A model generated the notes under the pieces. That model worked only from the letters and a program-made list of their open reading frames with translations. It did no database searches and was not told where the DNA came from. Shown in pieces: positions 1-6,268 of a DNA stretch of 20,154 nt (position 1 is its first letter; the number at the start of each line of letters is the position of its first letter). The DNA is from a virus. Position numbers and translations under genes: made by a program. The stretch lies in IMG/VR virus record IMGVR_UViG_3300042868_004045, positions 1 to 20,154 of that record; one strand, given 5' to 3'.

Positions 1-445
1 TAATTTTAGTACTAGGCGATCTAGTGACAACTTCGTGTAGAATGGGGTATTGAGCATACTTTGTTTCTGACATGTAATTTTCTGCAGCCATATCTTTATC
101 ATTCCATTGCCAATTATTGAGGCCAGACTCTGGTATTAATGCAATTACTTCGTCTACATGTATGTTATTGTTCAAAAAAGTCCTAATAACATTGTTACTA
201 TCTGCTCCACCACTAAGAAAAACAATTACATAATCATACGCATTTCTGATCTGTTCTGCTCTAATCTTATAAAGTGCATCTAATGATAACTCCGGTTCTA
301 CTAACCAATTTACTTTCTGAAATATGTCATCAAAAAAATACCACACTACTTCAGTACCAGTTTTTTGTGCCTCTAATATCGCAGCCACTTTATTAGTACC
401 GTATGATACCCCATTAACTGCATAATACCCCAATTCTGTTTTCAT
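1..445 (-). CDS. PP-loop ATPase, asparagine synthetase-like (partial, C-terminus outside window)
   Basis: An open frame of 148 codons starts at ATG 445 and runs off the left edge without a stop. Residues 73-84 read VIVFLSGGADSN, in which SGGADS is the PP-loop signature of N-type ATP pyrophosphatases (asparagine synthetase B, QueC, ExsB and relatives). These enzymes adenylate a carboxylate or similar group before amidation or thiolation. The preceding segment (YDDIF-like, then W and a helix with RA..IR..YD) resembles the asparagine-synthase-like proteins of marine phages, but no glutaminase domain is visible at the N-terminus. The start overlaps the stop of the sulfotransferase-like gene by 4 bases (ATGA), so the two are translationally coupled. 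The substrate cannot be told without the C-terminal half. Confidence 0.7.
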   Translation of the reverse strand, partial: MKTELGYYAVNGVSYGTNKVAAILEAQKTGTEVVWYFFDDIFQKVNWLVEPELSLDALYKIRAEQIRNAYDYVIVFLSGGADSNNVIRTFLNNNIHVDEVIALIPESGLNNWQWNDKDMAAENYMSETKYAQYPILHEVVTRSPSTKI

Positions 446-1392
446 ATTTCTTTTAATGCCTCTTCTTTAAGTCTTACATAATATGCAATAGGATTGCTCA
501 GAATTTCTTGATTTTGAGCACTTCGGTATTTCTTATAGTTATTCAATATGATTTGAATCTTCACCTCATCTAGGTCAATTATATTAGACAATGAATTTAT
601 TAACATGTTCACATCATCCTGCATCAAGTATATGAATGGAAGTTTGATACACCCATCAGTATACTCTGAGTAAGGTTTGCCTATAGTATAAGGTATTTTA
701 CCTAGTATTAATAATTCTTTATGTGGGTACAGTATTGTATTGACCAAATCAGGTTGTCTGTCAATCGGGTCTAGTAGTTTTGCTAAACCATAATATTTTA
801 ACATTCTTGAGAATGATATATACCTTACTAACTTACTATTTTTATCTAATGTCCTTACTCTAGACTCACCTAACATATTAGATAGTTCCATTCTCATGCC
901 ATGATGCCACATTCTCACGACTTCAATCCTTCTTTTCTCAGTAAGGGGATTTATAGTATTTAGGTCTAGTATATTTTTTGTAACATTAAACAGAACCACA
1001 GCAACCTTCTCCATATCAGATTCTTGCGTGATTACTAGAATCTTTGAGTTGGGGAAAAACTTTTTATATAATGGTATGTTTGTAAAATCATGTGACCAAA
1101 TAATATGAGGTGTAGATACATCAGTGTATTCTGATTTTATCTTGTCTAAATAAAAATCGATTCTATCTTCTTCGCTGTTAAATGCTGATTGCTCATCCAC
1201 TTCAGTACCAAATGAAAGGTAATCAGTTCCTGATATTTTACGATTAATCAACGTGTGGGCGGTTCCACTCACTCCTACATTAATAGTGTCTGTGTCGTTT
1301 TTTAAAACTTTTTCTAGTAATGATGCTATAAAGTTTCCGGATGCGCCCGGATGAAAGACGATAAAAATATGGGCTAAGTCAAATATTTGCAT
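442..1392 (-). CDS. P-loop sulfotransferase-like protein
   Basis: A protein of about 316 aa. Near its N-terminus it has IFIVFHPGASGNFIASLL, a hydrophobic strand followed by a G-x-S-G-N loop and a helix. This is the layout of the 5'-phosphosulfate-binding loop in sulfotransferases and of related P-loop kinases. A later strand (ILVITQESD) and a helical C-terminal half fit the same fold, but I see no decisive 3'-phosphate motif. I chose ATG 1392 because it puts the P-loop strand close to the N-terminus and leaves 7 bases after the upstream stop. An in-frame ATG at 1437 would add 15 residues and overlap the upstream gene by 38 bases. Neither start has a clear Shine-Dalgarno site. It is followed by a coupled PP-loop enzyme, so the pair may modify a glycan, nucleoside or peptide. 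Confidence 0.5.
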   Translation of the reverse strand: MQIFDLAHIFIVFHPGASGNFIASLLEKVLKNDTDTINVGVSGTAHTLINRKISGTDYLSFGTEVDEQSAFNSEEDRIDFYLDKIKSEYTDVSTPHIIWSHDFTNIPLYKKFFPNSKILVITQESDMEKVAVVLFNVTKNILDLNTINPLTEKRRIEVVRMWHHGMRMELSNMLGESRVRTLDKNSKLVRYISFSRMLKYYGLAKLLDPIDRQPDLVNTILYPHKELLILGKIPYTIGKPYSEYTDGCIKLPFIYLMQDDVNMLINSLSNIIDLDEVKIQIILNNYKKYRSAQNQEILSNPIAYYVRLKEEALKEI

Positions 1393-1399
1393 ACCGTAT

Positions 1400-1681
1400 T
1401 TATTCACATAACTTGTAGTGTGTGTAAATCTTCTCATTCATGCAAATACCATTATGCGTTGACCACCATGTATCTGTGTATCGTTTGGCCCCGTAATGCT
1501 TATATAACCAGTTTTCAGTAGTACTTTTACCCATTGGGAATTTGGTTATCTCATAGAATATACGATCTTCCCATGCACCATTTGAGGGAACTGTCTTTTT
1601 AAATTTTCTAAAATATATTGGTTCTGCGTCTTCTTGGTATATCGGAGAAAACGTTCCATTTATTCCTTGAGTAATTGCCAT
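1400..1681 (-). CDS. Small protein of the C-terminal-motif array, member 15 (93 aa)
   Basis: This is the last member of the array. It ends ICMNEKIYTHYKLCE, a degenerate version of the shared C-terminal motif: NEK matches the acidic-x-K part, HYKL matches F-x-L, and the final W is lost. Upstream is a helix-plus-tryptophan stretch (ENWLYKHYGAKR, then DTWW) that matches the 'WC...FGP...W' part of other members. The start ATG 1681 has a good Shine-Dalgarno sequence (AAAGAGAT) and overlaps the preceding gene by 22 bases. Function unknown. Confidence 0.7.
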   Translation of the reverse strand: MAITQGINGTFSPIYQEDAEPIYFRKFKKTVPSNGAWEDRIFYEITKFPMGKSTTENWLYKHYGAKRYTDTWWSTHNGICMNEKIYTHYKLCE

Positions 1682-2019
1682 ACATATCTCTTTTCTATTG
1701 ATTCTTTAAACTTCTCAGCATCACTTTGCTTCTCAAATACTGCTCCAAATATTTTATAATTCTTGTACAAATAATGTGAGTATTCAGCAGTAATATTAGT
1801 GGTGTATGCAGAGTCATCAATCCATAATATAGAAGCATCAGCTTCAAAATAATTGTCTAACGTTACACCTAGTCCAACTTTATTACATTTAACCTCAGTG
1901 AATACAAATTTTAATATATCAAATGCCATGTTGTCATAATGGTTTGATGCCTGAAAGACGGGCCAGGTGACTGACCAAGTATTGTCACACAAATCGTTTA
2001 GTATAAAAGGACTGTTCAT
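1660..2019 (-). CDS. Small protein of the C-terminal-motif array, member 14 (119 aa)
   Basis: The protein has an FEKQSDAEKF segment at about residues 94-103 that matches the acidic-K-x-DA-x-x-F part of the array motif. It then continues with a helical extension ending in YVWQLLKE, so the motif is internal rather than terminal. The N-terminal half is predicted soluble and has no motif I recognise. Its ATG overlaps the stop of the preceding gene by 4 bases (ATGA). Function unknown; membership in the family is judged by eye. Confidence 0.75.
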   Translation of the reverse strand: MNSPFILNDLCDNTWSVTWPVFQASNHYDNMAFDILKFVFTEVKCNKVGLGVTLDNYFEADASILWIDDSAYTTNITAEYSHYLYKNYKIFGAVFEKQSDAEKFKESIEKRYVWQLLKE

Positions 2020-2288
2020 TGGTATTTCAGTAAAAATATAAGGTACTTCTTTTCGTCCATGACTTTGTACCCATCTGTTATGTTACCGTTGACCACGTTC
2101 ATTTTGATTCCATAGTTTGCTTCAATGTAATCTTCAAAGTCATACGCATCAAAATCAACAGTGGCTGCATCCTGCATATATTCTCTACGCACAAGTTTTA
2201 ATGCCGCCCAATAATCCCAACGTCTTTTGCGTTGTTCTATGTTAGGATCATCGTCATCGTAATCTTGAAATGGCGGTACTGTAGTCAT
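2016..2288 (-). CDS. Small protein of the C-terminal-motif array, member 13 (90 aa)
   Basis: The C-terminus is VMDEKKYLIFLLKYQ, a clear copy of the array motif with Y in place of the usual W. A short acidic run (DYDDDDPN) lies near the N-terminus, followed by a basic helix (EQRKRRWDYWAALKLVRREY). I chose ATG 2288 because it forms a 4-base ATGA overlap with the upstream stop. A longer in-frame start at 2309 would lie inside the previous gene. Function unknown. Confidence 0.75.
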   Translation of the reverse strand: MTTVPPFQDYDDDDPNIEQRKRRWDYWAALKLVRREYMQDAATVDFDAYDFEDYIEANYGIKMNVVNGNITDGYKVMDEKKYLIFLLKYQ

Positions 2289-2503
2289 TTGTATAGTAGT
2301 TCGAACCAAGAAGCTAGTTCTTCTTTGTAGAAAGTGAACAGTGTATATCTATCATAGAGTACACCATACCGTTCAAGATCATATTCAGGTTTATGATATG
2401 CGAAATCAAAATCGGTGCCTTGAACATAGCCTTTAGCTCGTAATTCTTTTACTATGCCCATCATAGCATCGGGCTTCATATTAGGTAATTTGATTTCAAT
2501 CAT
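2285..2503 (-). CDS. Small protein of the C-terminal-motif array, member 12 (72 aa)
   Basis: A protein of 72 aa ending FYKEELASWFELLYK, which is the array motif with LLYK for L-R-W. The N-terminal half reads as strand-helix (IEIKLPNMKPDAMMGIVKEL), then an aromatic-rich region. The layout is a small alpha/beta domain closing with the conserved strand. It overlaps both neighbours by 4 bases. Function unknown. Confidence 0.75.
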   Translation of the reverse strand: MIEIKLPNMKPDAMMGIVKELRAKGYVQGTDFDFAYHKPEYDLERYGVLYDRYTLFTFYKEELASWFELLYK

Positions 2504-2724
2504 GAGGAAAACTTAATCGTAAAAAAAGTGGCAAGTTTCTCATCTTCTAATGTCAACATCCATCTTTTGTTAACCATGCCAGGATCCCATTCAGCCTTGA
2601 CTAACCATCCTTGTCCACCGATGCTATTGTGTAGATAATGCATACGTGGGCCTACATTCTTAGCTAGCCATTGTTCTTCTTCGCCGGTTAGTGTATTATT
2701 TCGTAATGGTATCTTTATCGTCAT
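2500..2724 (-). CDS. Small protein of the C-terminal-motif array, member 11 (74 aa)
   Basis: The C-terminus LTLEDEKLATFFTIKFSS is a good copy of the array motif with F replacing W. The middle has EEQWLAKNVGP followed by WLVKAEWDPG, the same helix / Gly-Pro / tryptophan order seen in members 4569..5054 and 3515..3766. This suggests a common small fold rather than a shared tail alone. The ATG lies 29 bases inside the preceding gene, the longest overlap in the array. Function unknown. Confidence 0.75.
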   Translation of the reverse strand: MTIKIPLRNNTLTGEEEQWLAKNVGPRMHYLHNSIGGQGWLVKAEWDPGMVNKRWMLTLEDEKLATFFTIKFSS

Positions 2725-2989
2725 GTGTTAGTAAATCAAATAGTGTTGCATATTGCGTTTCTGGTTCCATGTGAAAGCCTGTACCCCACACTACCCACAC
2801 TTTACGTTTGTATGCTTTCTCCAACCAGATACGTTTACCTGCAACTGTTTTGCGTGGTAAGATAGCAAAGTATTCATGCCATGGATAGCAGTCAGCACCG
2901 TCAGTTAATATGTAATAGTCCACTTTTACATTCCTGTATCGTATCAATTCAATGTTCCATCCAATACTACGTCCCCAATTTATAGCCAT
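2696..2989 (-). CDS. Small protein of the C-terminal-motif array, member 10 (97 aa)
   Basis: Near the C-terminus the protein reads EPETQYATLFDLLTHDD and then a short charged extension. This is a weaker copy of the array motif, with L-F-x-L-L kept. The region before it is rich in aromatic residues (WVVWGTGFHM). I chose ATG 2989, giving MAINWG, because it overlaps the upstream stop by 10 bases in the sequence ATGGCTATAA. An in-frame ATG at 3004 is possible. In this overlap the upstream motif's tryptophan codon supplies the TG of this start codon. Function unknown. Confidence 0.7.
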   Translation of the reverse strand: MAINWGRSIGWNIELIRYRNVKVDYYILTDGADCYPWHEYFAILPRKTVAGKRIWLEKAYKRKVWVVWGTGFHMEPETQYATLFDLLTHDDKDTITK

Positions 2990-3240
2990 TTCAGTATGAA
3001 CCATTCAGCGTCTTGTTTCTTTTCAAAGACAAATGTTCTACCTAACTTGGTATGTTTACCCGTGCAGTTTTCATCAATCCATAGTTCAATGTCAATTGAT
3101 TCATATCTGTCTTTCAGTCGTTCTAATTCAACTTTAGTCCAACCAGTCGCTACTAACATGTCTAACATAATTTCTCTATCAATTTCTTCTGTGATGGCTC
3201 TACTCATCTCTCCTGCAATGTCTTCTACTAAGTCTGACAT
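2980..3240 (-). CDS. Small protein of the C-terminal-motif array, member 9 (86 aa)
   Basis: The C-terminus FVFEKKQDAEWFILKWL is one of the best copies of the array motif. The N-terminal half is an acidic amphipathic helix (SDLVEDIAGEMSRAITEEI), followed by a second helix with VATGWTKVELERL and a short strand region. The ATG overlaps the preceding gene by 13 bases, with a purine-rich AAAGAA ahead of it. The opposite strand is also open here, but that frame has none of the coupling or motif evidence. Function unknown. Confidence 0.8.
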   Translation of the reverse strand: MSDLVEDIAGEMSRAITEEIDREIMLDMLVATGWTKVELERLKDRYESIDIELWIDENCTGKHTKLGRTFVFEKKQDAEWFILKWL

Positions 3241-3515
3241 ATATATTCTTTCATTGTGATTTCTTCATACTCACCTGCGAATGCGATTCTGAATACTTTA
3301 GCGGCTTCACTCCACTCAAACTGAATAACATCGTAGTCCAATGGTCTATCCATTTTGCTGTACACACTAGCCCACTCGACATGAAAGCGATTGAAAGATC
3401 CCTTCTCAGGATATGCTTCTGCCCACTGGTACATATCAGTAGTACACTTTTTTACTTTGAATCTGTAAGTAAAGTATGGGCGATTATTACCTCCGCCACT
3501 ATAAAAGTATTCCAT
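3228..3515 (-). CDS. Small protein of the C-terminal-motif array, member 8 (95 aa)
   Basis: The array motif appears as FEWSEAAKVFRIAF at about residues 71-84, followed by a short tail ending YICQT. This member therefore has an extended C-terminus. It is rich in Tyr, Trp and Phe throughout. I chose ATG 3515, which shares one base with the upstream stop (TGATG). A GTG at 3524 would add three residues. Function unknown. Confidence 0.7.
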   Translation of the reverse strand: MEYFYSGGGNNRPYFTYRFKVKKCTTDMYQWAEAYPEKGSFNRFHVEWASVYSKMDRPLDYDVIQFEWSEAAKVFRIAFAGEYEEITMKEYICQT

Positions 3516-3766
3516 CAGTTCCACCGTAATAAGAACAATGTCAGGTCTTCATCGTTGCACAAGAAAATTTCACCTTGTTCTGAAATATTATCTAGCCAAC
3601 GAGTTCGTTCAATCGCATCTTGATATCCCGCGGGGCCTAATGTTTCAATACACCAAGCACGAATCTCATCACCGTCAACTTCTCCCTTACCCTTCCAGGA
3701 TACAGTGTGAATGTTTCGTTCACTACCGTAGTAGTGTTCTGTTTTATGCGTGAATGGAGTAGTCAT
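3515..3766 (-). CDS. Small protein of the C-terminal-motif array, member 7 (83 aa)
   Basis: The C-terminus IFLCNDEDLTLFLLRWN is a clear array motif. Before it comes EIRAWCIETLGPAGY and a tryptophan-containing segment, closely parallel to EVLAWCSQQFGPHPQ of member 4569..5054. The shared unit is therefore about 45 residues: helix with W-C, Gly-Pro turn, W, then the final strand. I chose ATG 3766 (MTTPFTH) because it makes a 4-base ATGA overlap with the upstream stop. Function unknown. Confidence 0.8.
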   Translation of the reverse strand: MTTPFTHKTEHYYGSERNIHTVSWKGKGEVDGDEIRAWCIETLGPAGYQDAIERTRWLDNISEQGEIFLCNDEDLTLFLLRWN

Positions 3767-4185
3767 CTGTTTAAGATTGCCCACATGTCAAGTTTATTTT
3801 TCATTTCTTCCTTCTCCTGATGTGCATTGTAACGACTACGTTCTGCGGTTTCTCTCATGTATTTTTCAGTAAGAACTTCTTGTCGCAATTGTTCAATCAA
3901 CTCACTGACCTTCATCGTTTTCATTTCTTCAATTTCGTCTAGTGCTTGCTTTAGTTGTTCATTGAGATATTCTATCTCATTTTCAAGATGACTGATGTAT
4001 TGACCAGGAAGATAATCATTACATGTATCTTTATCTCTAAAGGTACAGTCTGTTTGATCCATGCCCGCACGTTCAAGGTCATCTAGAATAGCACCGGGAT
4101 GACGATCCATGTATGTAGCAAGTCTGACACGAACAGGGTCGTTGTCAAACTTTATCGTGTAATCAATCAATTCATTGTCTGTCAT
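3763..4185 (-). CDS. Coiled-coil protein within the small-gene array (140 aa)
   Basis: This protein is unlike its neighbours. Residues 1-55 form a mixed region with D-D-L-E-R-A-G and two cysteines. From about residue 65 to the end it is almost continuous charged helix (SHLENEIEYLNEQLKQALDE and onwards), probably a coiled coil. It lacks the F-x-L-R-W ending. Such helical proteins are common among small phage genes, and no function can be assigned. It follows the 59-aa member with only one base between stop and ATG, and overlaps the next gene by 4 bases, so it belongs to the same message. Confidence 0.75.
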   Translation of the reverse strand: MTDNELIDYTIKFDNDPVRVRLATYMDRHPGAILDDLERAGMDQTDCTFRDKDTCNDYLPGQYISHLENEIEYLNEQLKQALDEIEEMKTMKVSELIEQLRQEVLTEKYMRETAERSRYNAHQEKEEMKNKLDMWAILNR

Positions 4186-4186
4186 G

Positions 4187-4366
4187 TCATAGCCATATTA
4201 AGTTAAACCACATTGCGTCTTTATCTTCCACTTCAAAGTAGATATCATCTTGTCCTAGTTGCCACATTCCCCATTCTGTTCTATCTACATAATTCTTACA
4301 GTTCTTTTCAATCCATGTACATCGTTCGTGCCAGGTAATTGGGCAACTAATTATAATTCTCGTCAT
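4187..4366 (-). CDS. Very small protein of the C-terminal-motif array, member 6 (59 aa)
   Basis: I translated this frame by hand. It starts MTRIIISCPITWHERCTWIE and ends FEVEDKDAMWFNLIWL, one of the closest matches to the array consensus. The middle holds EKNCKNYVDRTEWGMWQL, the helix and tryptophan block seen in other members. Its ATG makes a 4-base ATGA overlap with the stop of the preceding gene (4363..4572). Its own TGA is one base from the next ATG. It fills an otherwise unexplained gap of about 180 bases. At 59 aa it is the minimal form of the family, so it shows what the domain needs. Function unknown. Confidence 0.85.
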   Translation of the reverse strand: MTRIIISCPITWHERCTWIEKNCKNYVDRTEWGMWQLGQDDIYFEVEDKDAMWFNLIWL

Positions 4367-4572
4367 GAATGCCTCAACACAAACAACATATACAATTTTT
4401 CATCATGCCACTTGACATTATAAGCATAACCACCCTTCTTACATTTACCCAGAGTAGCATTGTACTTTTTCAATTCACTGACAAGATCCTTATCTTCTAT
4501 TGTGTTTACAAAGTTACTAAAGTAAGTGTGAGGTCTCAGTGGTCTTAGATTTTCATATTGTCTGCGAATCAT
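4363..4572 (-). CDS. Small protein of the C-terminal-motif array, member 5 (69 aa)
   Basis: The C-terminus VKWHDEKLYMLFVLRHS keeps D-E-K and F-x-L-R, with H in the W position. The N-terminal part is basic (MIRRQYENLRPLRPH). I chose ATG 4572, which gives a 4-base ATGA overlap with the upstream stop. An upstream in-frame start at 4593 would lie inside the previous gene's motif. Function unknown. Confidence 0.75.
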   Translation of the reverse strand: MIRRQYENLRPLRPHTYFSNFVNTIEDKDLVSELKKYNATLGKCKKGGYAYNVKWHDEKLYMLFVLRHS

Positions 4573-5054
4573 GACCACCTCAACACAAACCATTCATAAT
4601 CTTTACTATCACGGAAGTGAATCTTCCCTTGATACTTGTGACTCCACCGACTCCACGCATCTGGCCGTTGAGGATGCGGACCAAACTGTTGACTACACCA
4701 TGCAAGCACTTCGCCTTGGTGTGCCCAGGCAAAATCTGCCACATACCATTCGGCACGACTAAATTGATACTTCTTCACTTTTTTCTTCTGCTTGATTCTA
4801 TTAGTAGCTAAATTACCAAAACTTATTTTCAGTTCTTGTATGTACTCTTGCTCTGGCAAGACTATCTCTTGACAAAGATTATTTTGGAACCAAGTATTCA
4901 GATAAGCATTTAGATAACTCTTGCCAGTCTGCCGGCCCGCACTATACAAAGTCATTTGACCCTGTTTGAATCCACCCTGACTTAGTTTATCCCAAAGGGC
5001 TTGTTGGTACGGCAAAGGTTCTATACCTTCAGTTACGTTTTTGATAATGTTCAT
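4569..5054 (-). CDS. P-loop segment fused to an array domain, member 4 (161 aa)
   Basis: This appears to have two parts. Residues 1-60 (MNIIKNVTEGIEPLPYQQAL onward) include QMTLYSAGRQTGKSYLNAYL, a Walker A-like G-x-x-T-G-K-S, as at the start of terminase or DnaB-type ATPases. There is no room for Walker B or the rest of an ATPase core. After a lysine-rich linker (IKQKKKVKKYQF) comes the array domain: EVLAWCSQQFGPHPQ, WSRWSHKYQGKIHF and the ending DSKDYEWFVLRWS. It overlaps neighbours by 4 bases on both sides. It may be a truncated ATPase fused to an array domain. Function unknown; the P-loop may be only a nucleotide-binding remnant. Confidence 0.75.
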   Translation of the reverse strand: MNIIKNVTEGIEPLPYQQALWDKLSQGGFKQGQMTLYSAGRQTGKSYLNAYLNTWFQNNLCQEIVLPEQEYIQELKISFGNLATNRIKQKKKVKKYQFSRAEWYVADFAWAHQGEVLAWCSQQFGPHPQRPDAWSRWSHKYQGKIHFRDSKDYEWFVLRWS

Positions 5055-5368
5055 TTTACCAACTTTGTTATTATGTTGAAATAGTCAATCGCTTCACATA
5101 CTTTCTTCCAAGCATTGATTTCTGCTGGTAGTGGTTGCAGTGAAATATGATTGGCCGGATCGTGTTCGGGGCAAGGTGTCCAAATACTAACTCGAATTGT
5201 ATGCGAATGTGGGGCCTTAGACTCTCGCCATTCTGCATAATAGTTGTCCCAGTAATACAATCCATAGCCTTCTTCGTCATCACCTAATGATGGCAATTTA
5301 TAGGCCAGGTAATGCCCACTAACTTTAGGGCAAATATCTTCTTCGTGTTTCCAAATACTTGTTATCAT
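5051..5368 (-). CDS. DUF551-like small phage protein (105 aa)
   Basis: The order of features is SGHYLAYKL, GYGLYYWDNYYAEW, VSIWTPCPEH. This resembles the DUF551 layout of small phage proteins (a 'YL...' strand, a tyrosine/tryptophan strand and a 'W.P.P..' ending) followed by a C-terminal helix. DUF551 proteins are frequent in phage accessory regions and have no established function. It does not carry the array's C-terminal motif, although its size and overlaps are the same (1 base upstream, 4 bases downstream). The assignment is from pattern memory only. Confidence 0.65.
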   Translation of the reverse strand: MITSIWKHEEDICPKVSGHYLAYKLPSLGDDEEGYGLYYWDNYYAEWRESKAPHSHTIRVSIWTPCPEHDPANHISLQPLPAEINAWKKVCEAIDYFNIITKLVK

Positions 5369-5622
5369 CAGAATCTCAACTTAAACCATACACAGTCTCG
5401 CTCATATCTGAATTTTACACTAATAGTCAATACTTGTCTAGTCCAACGGCAATGTCTTTGTGGATTATCTATATTTTTGTACAGCCATAGTACTACTTCT
5501 TTATGTACTAAATCTAGTTCAGTCTGATTATGGGTAACTATATCATGAGTATGCCAAAAAGGATGGTCATCATCCCATCCCCTAGTCCAATCATAGTATT
5601 CTTTGTGCAATTTTATTGCCAC
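5368..5622 (-). CDS. Small protein of the C-terminal-motif array, member 3 (84 aa)
   Basis: The protein ends SVKFRYERDCVWFKLRF, a clear array motif with F for W. The first third is rich in W, D and H (YDWTRGWDDDHPFWHTHD), followed by a helix (ELDLVHKEVVLWLY). The start is GTG at 5622, reading GTGGCAATAA over the upstream stop (10-base overlap). No better ATG is in frame. Function unknown. Confidence 0.75.
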   Translation of the reverse strand: MAIKLHKEYYDWTRGWDDDHPFWHTHDIVTHNQTELDLVHKEVVLWLYKNIDNPQRHCRWTRQVLTISVKFRYERDCVWFKLRF

Positions 5623-6041
5623 CTTAGTAAAAACATCATGTAATCTTTTTCATTTTTGAAAGCAACAAATATATAATCACCTCCGCCTAAATCGTTGAAT
5701 TCCCACTCCATACTAGTAGAAGGATACCTTATGACGCGGTGCATGTCCATACGACTAGTAAATGTTGCATGTTGATCCAACCAGTCATATATATCATCAT
5801 TGCCGTATCTTATTCCACCCGGACCGTAATCATACAACAACTCATAGGCATAATGACTTCTATCTTCAAAACAATAAACGTACTTATAACCGCCATAGAA
5901 ATCTTTTACTCTAGTTGCTCGCCATAAAATGTTAGGGTCGTTGGTGCGCCGATAATATTCCCATGACTCGTGTCCACTCTTTTCGAGCTTACGTTCGGCT
6001 CGCTTCTTACGAACCCATGCTTTGATTCTGTTTATCCGCAT
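5613..6041 (-). CDS. Small protein of the C-terminal-motif array, member 2 (142 aa)
   Basis: The C-terminus FVAFKNEKDYMMFLLRWQ is a near-perfect array motif. The N-terminal 35 residues are strongly basic (INRIKAWVRKKRAERKLEKS), which would suit nucleic-acid or membrane-surface binding. Then come Tyr/Asp-rich strands (DFYGGYKYVYCFEDRSHYAY) and a YDWLDQHATF helix. It overlaps the first array member by 10 bases (ATGCGGATAA). It is one of the longer members, with a unique N-terminal domain added to the common end. Function unknown. Confidence 0.8.
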   Translation of the reverse strand: MRINRIKAWVRKKRAERKLEKSGHESWEYYRRTNDPNILWRATRVKDFYGGYKYVYCFEDRSHYAYELLYDYGPGGIRYGNDDIYDWLDQHATFTSRMDMHRVIRYPSTSMEWEFNDLGGGDYIFVAFKNEKDYMMFLLRWQ

Positions 6042-6268
6042 GTTAATTCAAACATCATTGCATCTTTTTCGTCTAAGAACCAAAACTCAATATGAGTCTT
6101 AGTGAATCTACACGTATACTTCTCTCCGGGTAATCCGAACAGTTCAATTGCAGTAGCACATGTTTCGTTCCACATGTTTATCCCGGCAGTAGTCCTTACA
6201 GTCTCATTAAAGGGTATCTTAACCCTATAGTCATGTGTGCCATCAATGCCGTTTATGAGTAGTGCCAT
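6032..6268 (-). CDS. Small protein of the C-terminal-motif array, member 1 (78 aa)
   Basis: This is the first small gene after the radical SAM gene, whose 3' end it overlaps by 16 bases. It ends FWFLDEKDAMMFELTCG, which has the acidic-x-K-D-A-x-x-F-x-L core but T-C-G instead of R-W. The middle (MWNETCATAIELFGLPGE) matches the helix and Gly-Pro part of other members. Two cysteines and the aberrant ending set it apart. If any member is a substrate of the adjoining radical SAM enzyme, this is the best placed. That is inference only. Confidence 0.8.
   Translation of the reverse strand: MALLINGIDGTHDYRVKIPFNETVRTTAGINMWNETCATAIELFGLPGEKYTCRFTKTHIEFWFLDEKDAMMFELTCG

Noticed and set aside
1400-6268. 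Array as one or a few long genes broken by frameshifts
   Set aside because: Each member has its own start, most have an ATGA or similar overlap, and each carries its own copy of the C-terminal motif. This fits separate duplicated genes.
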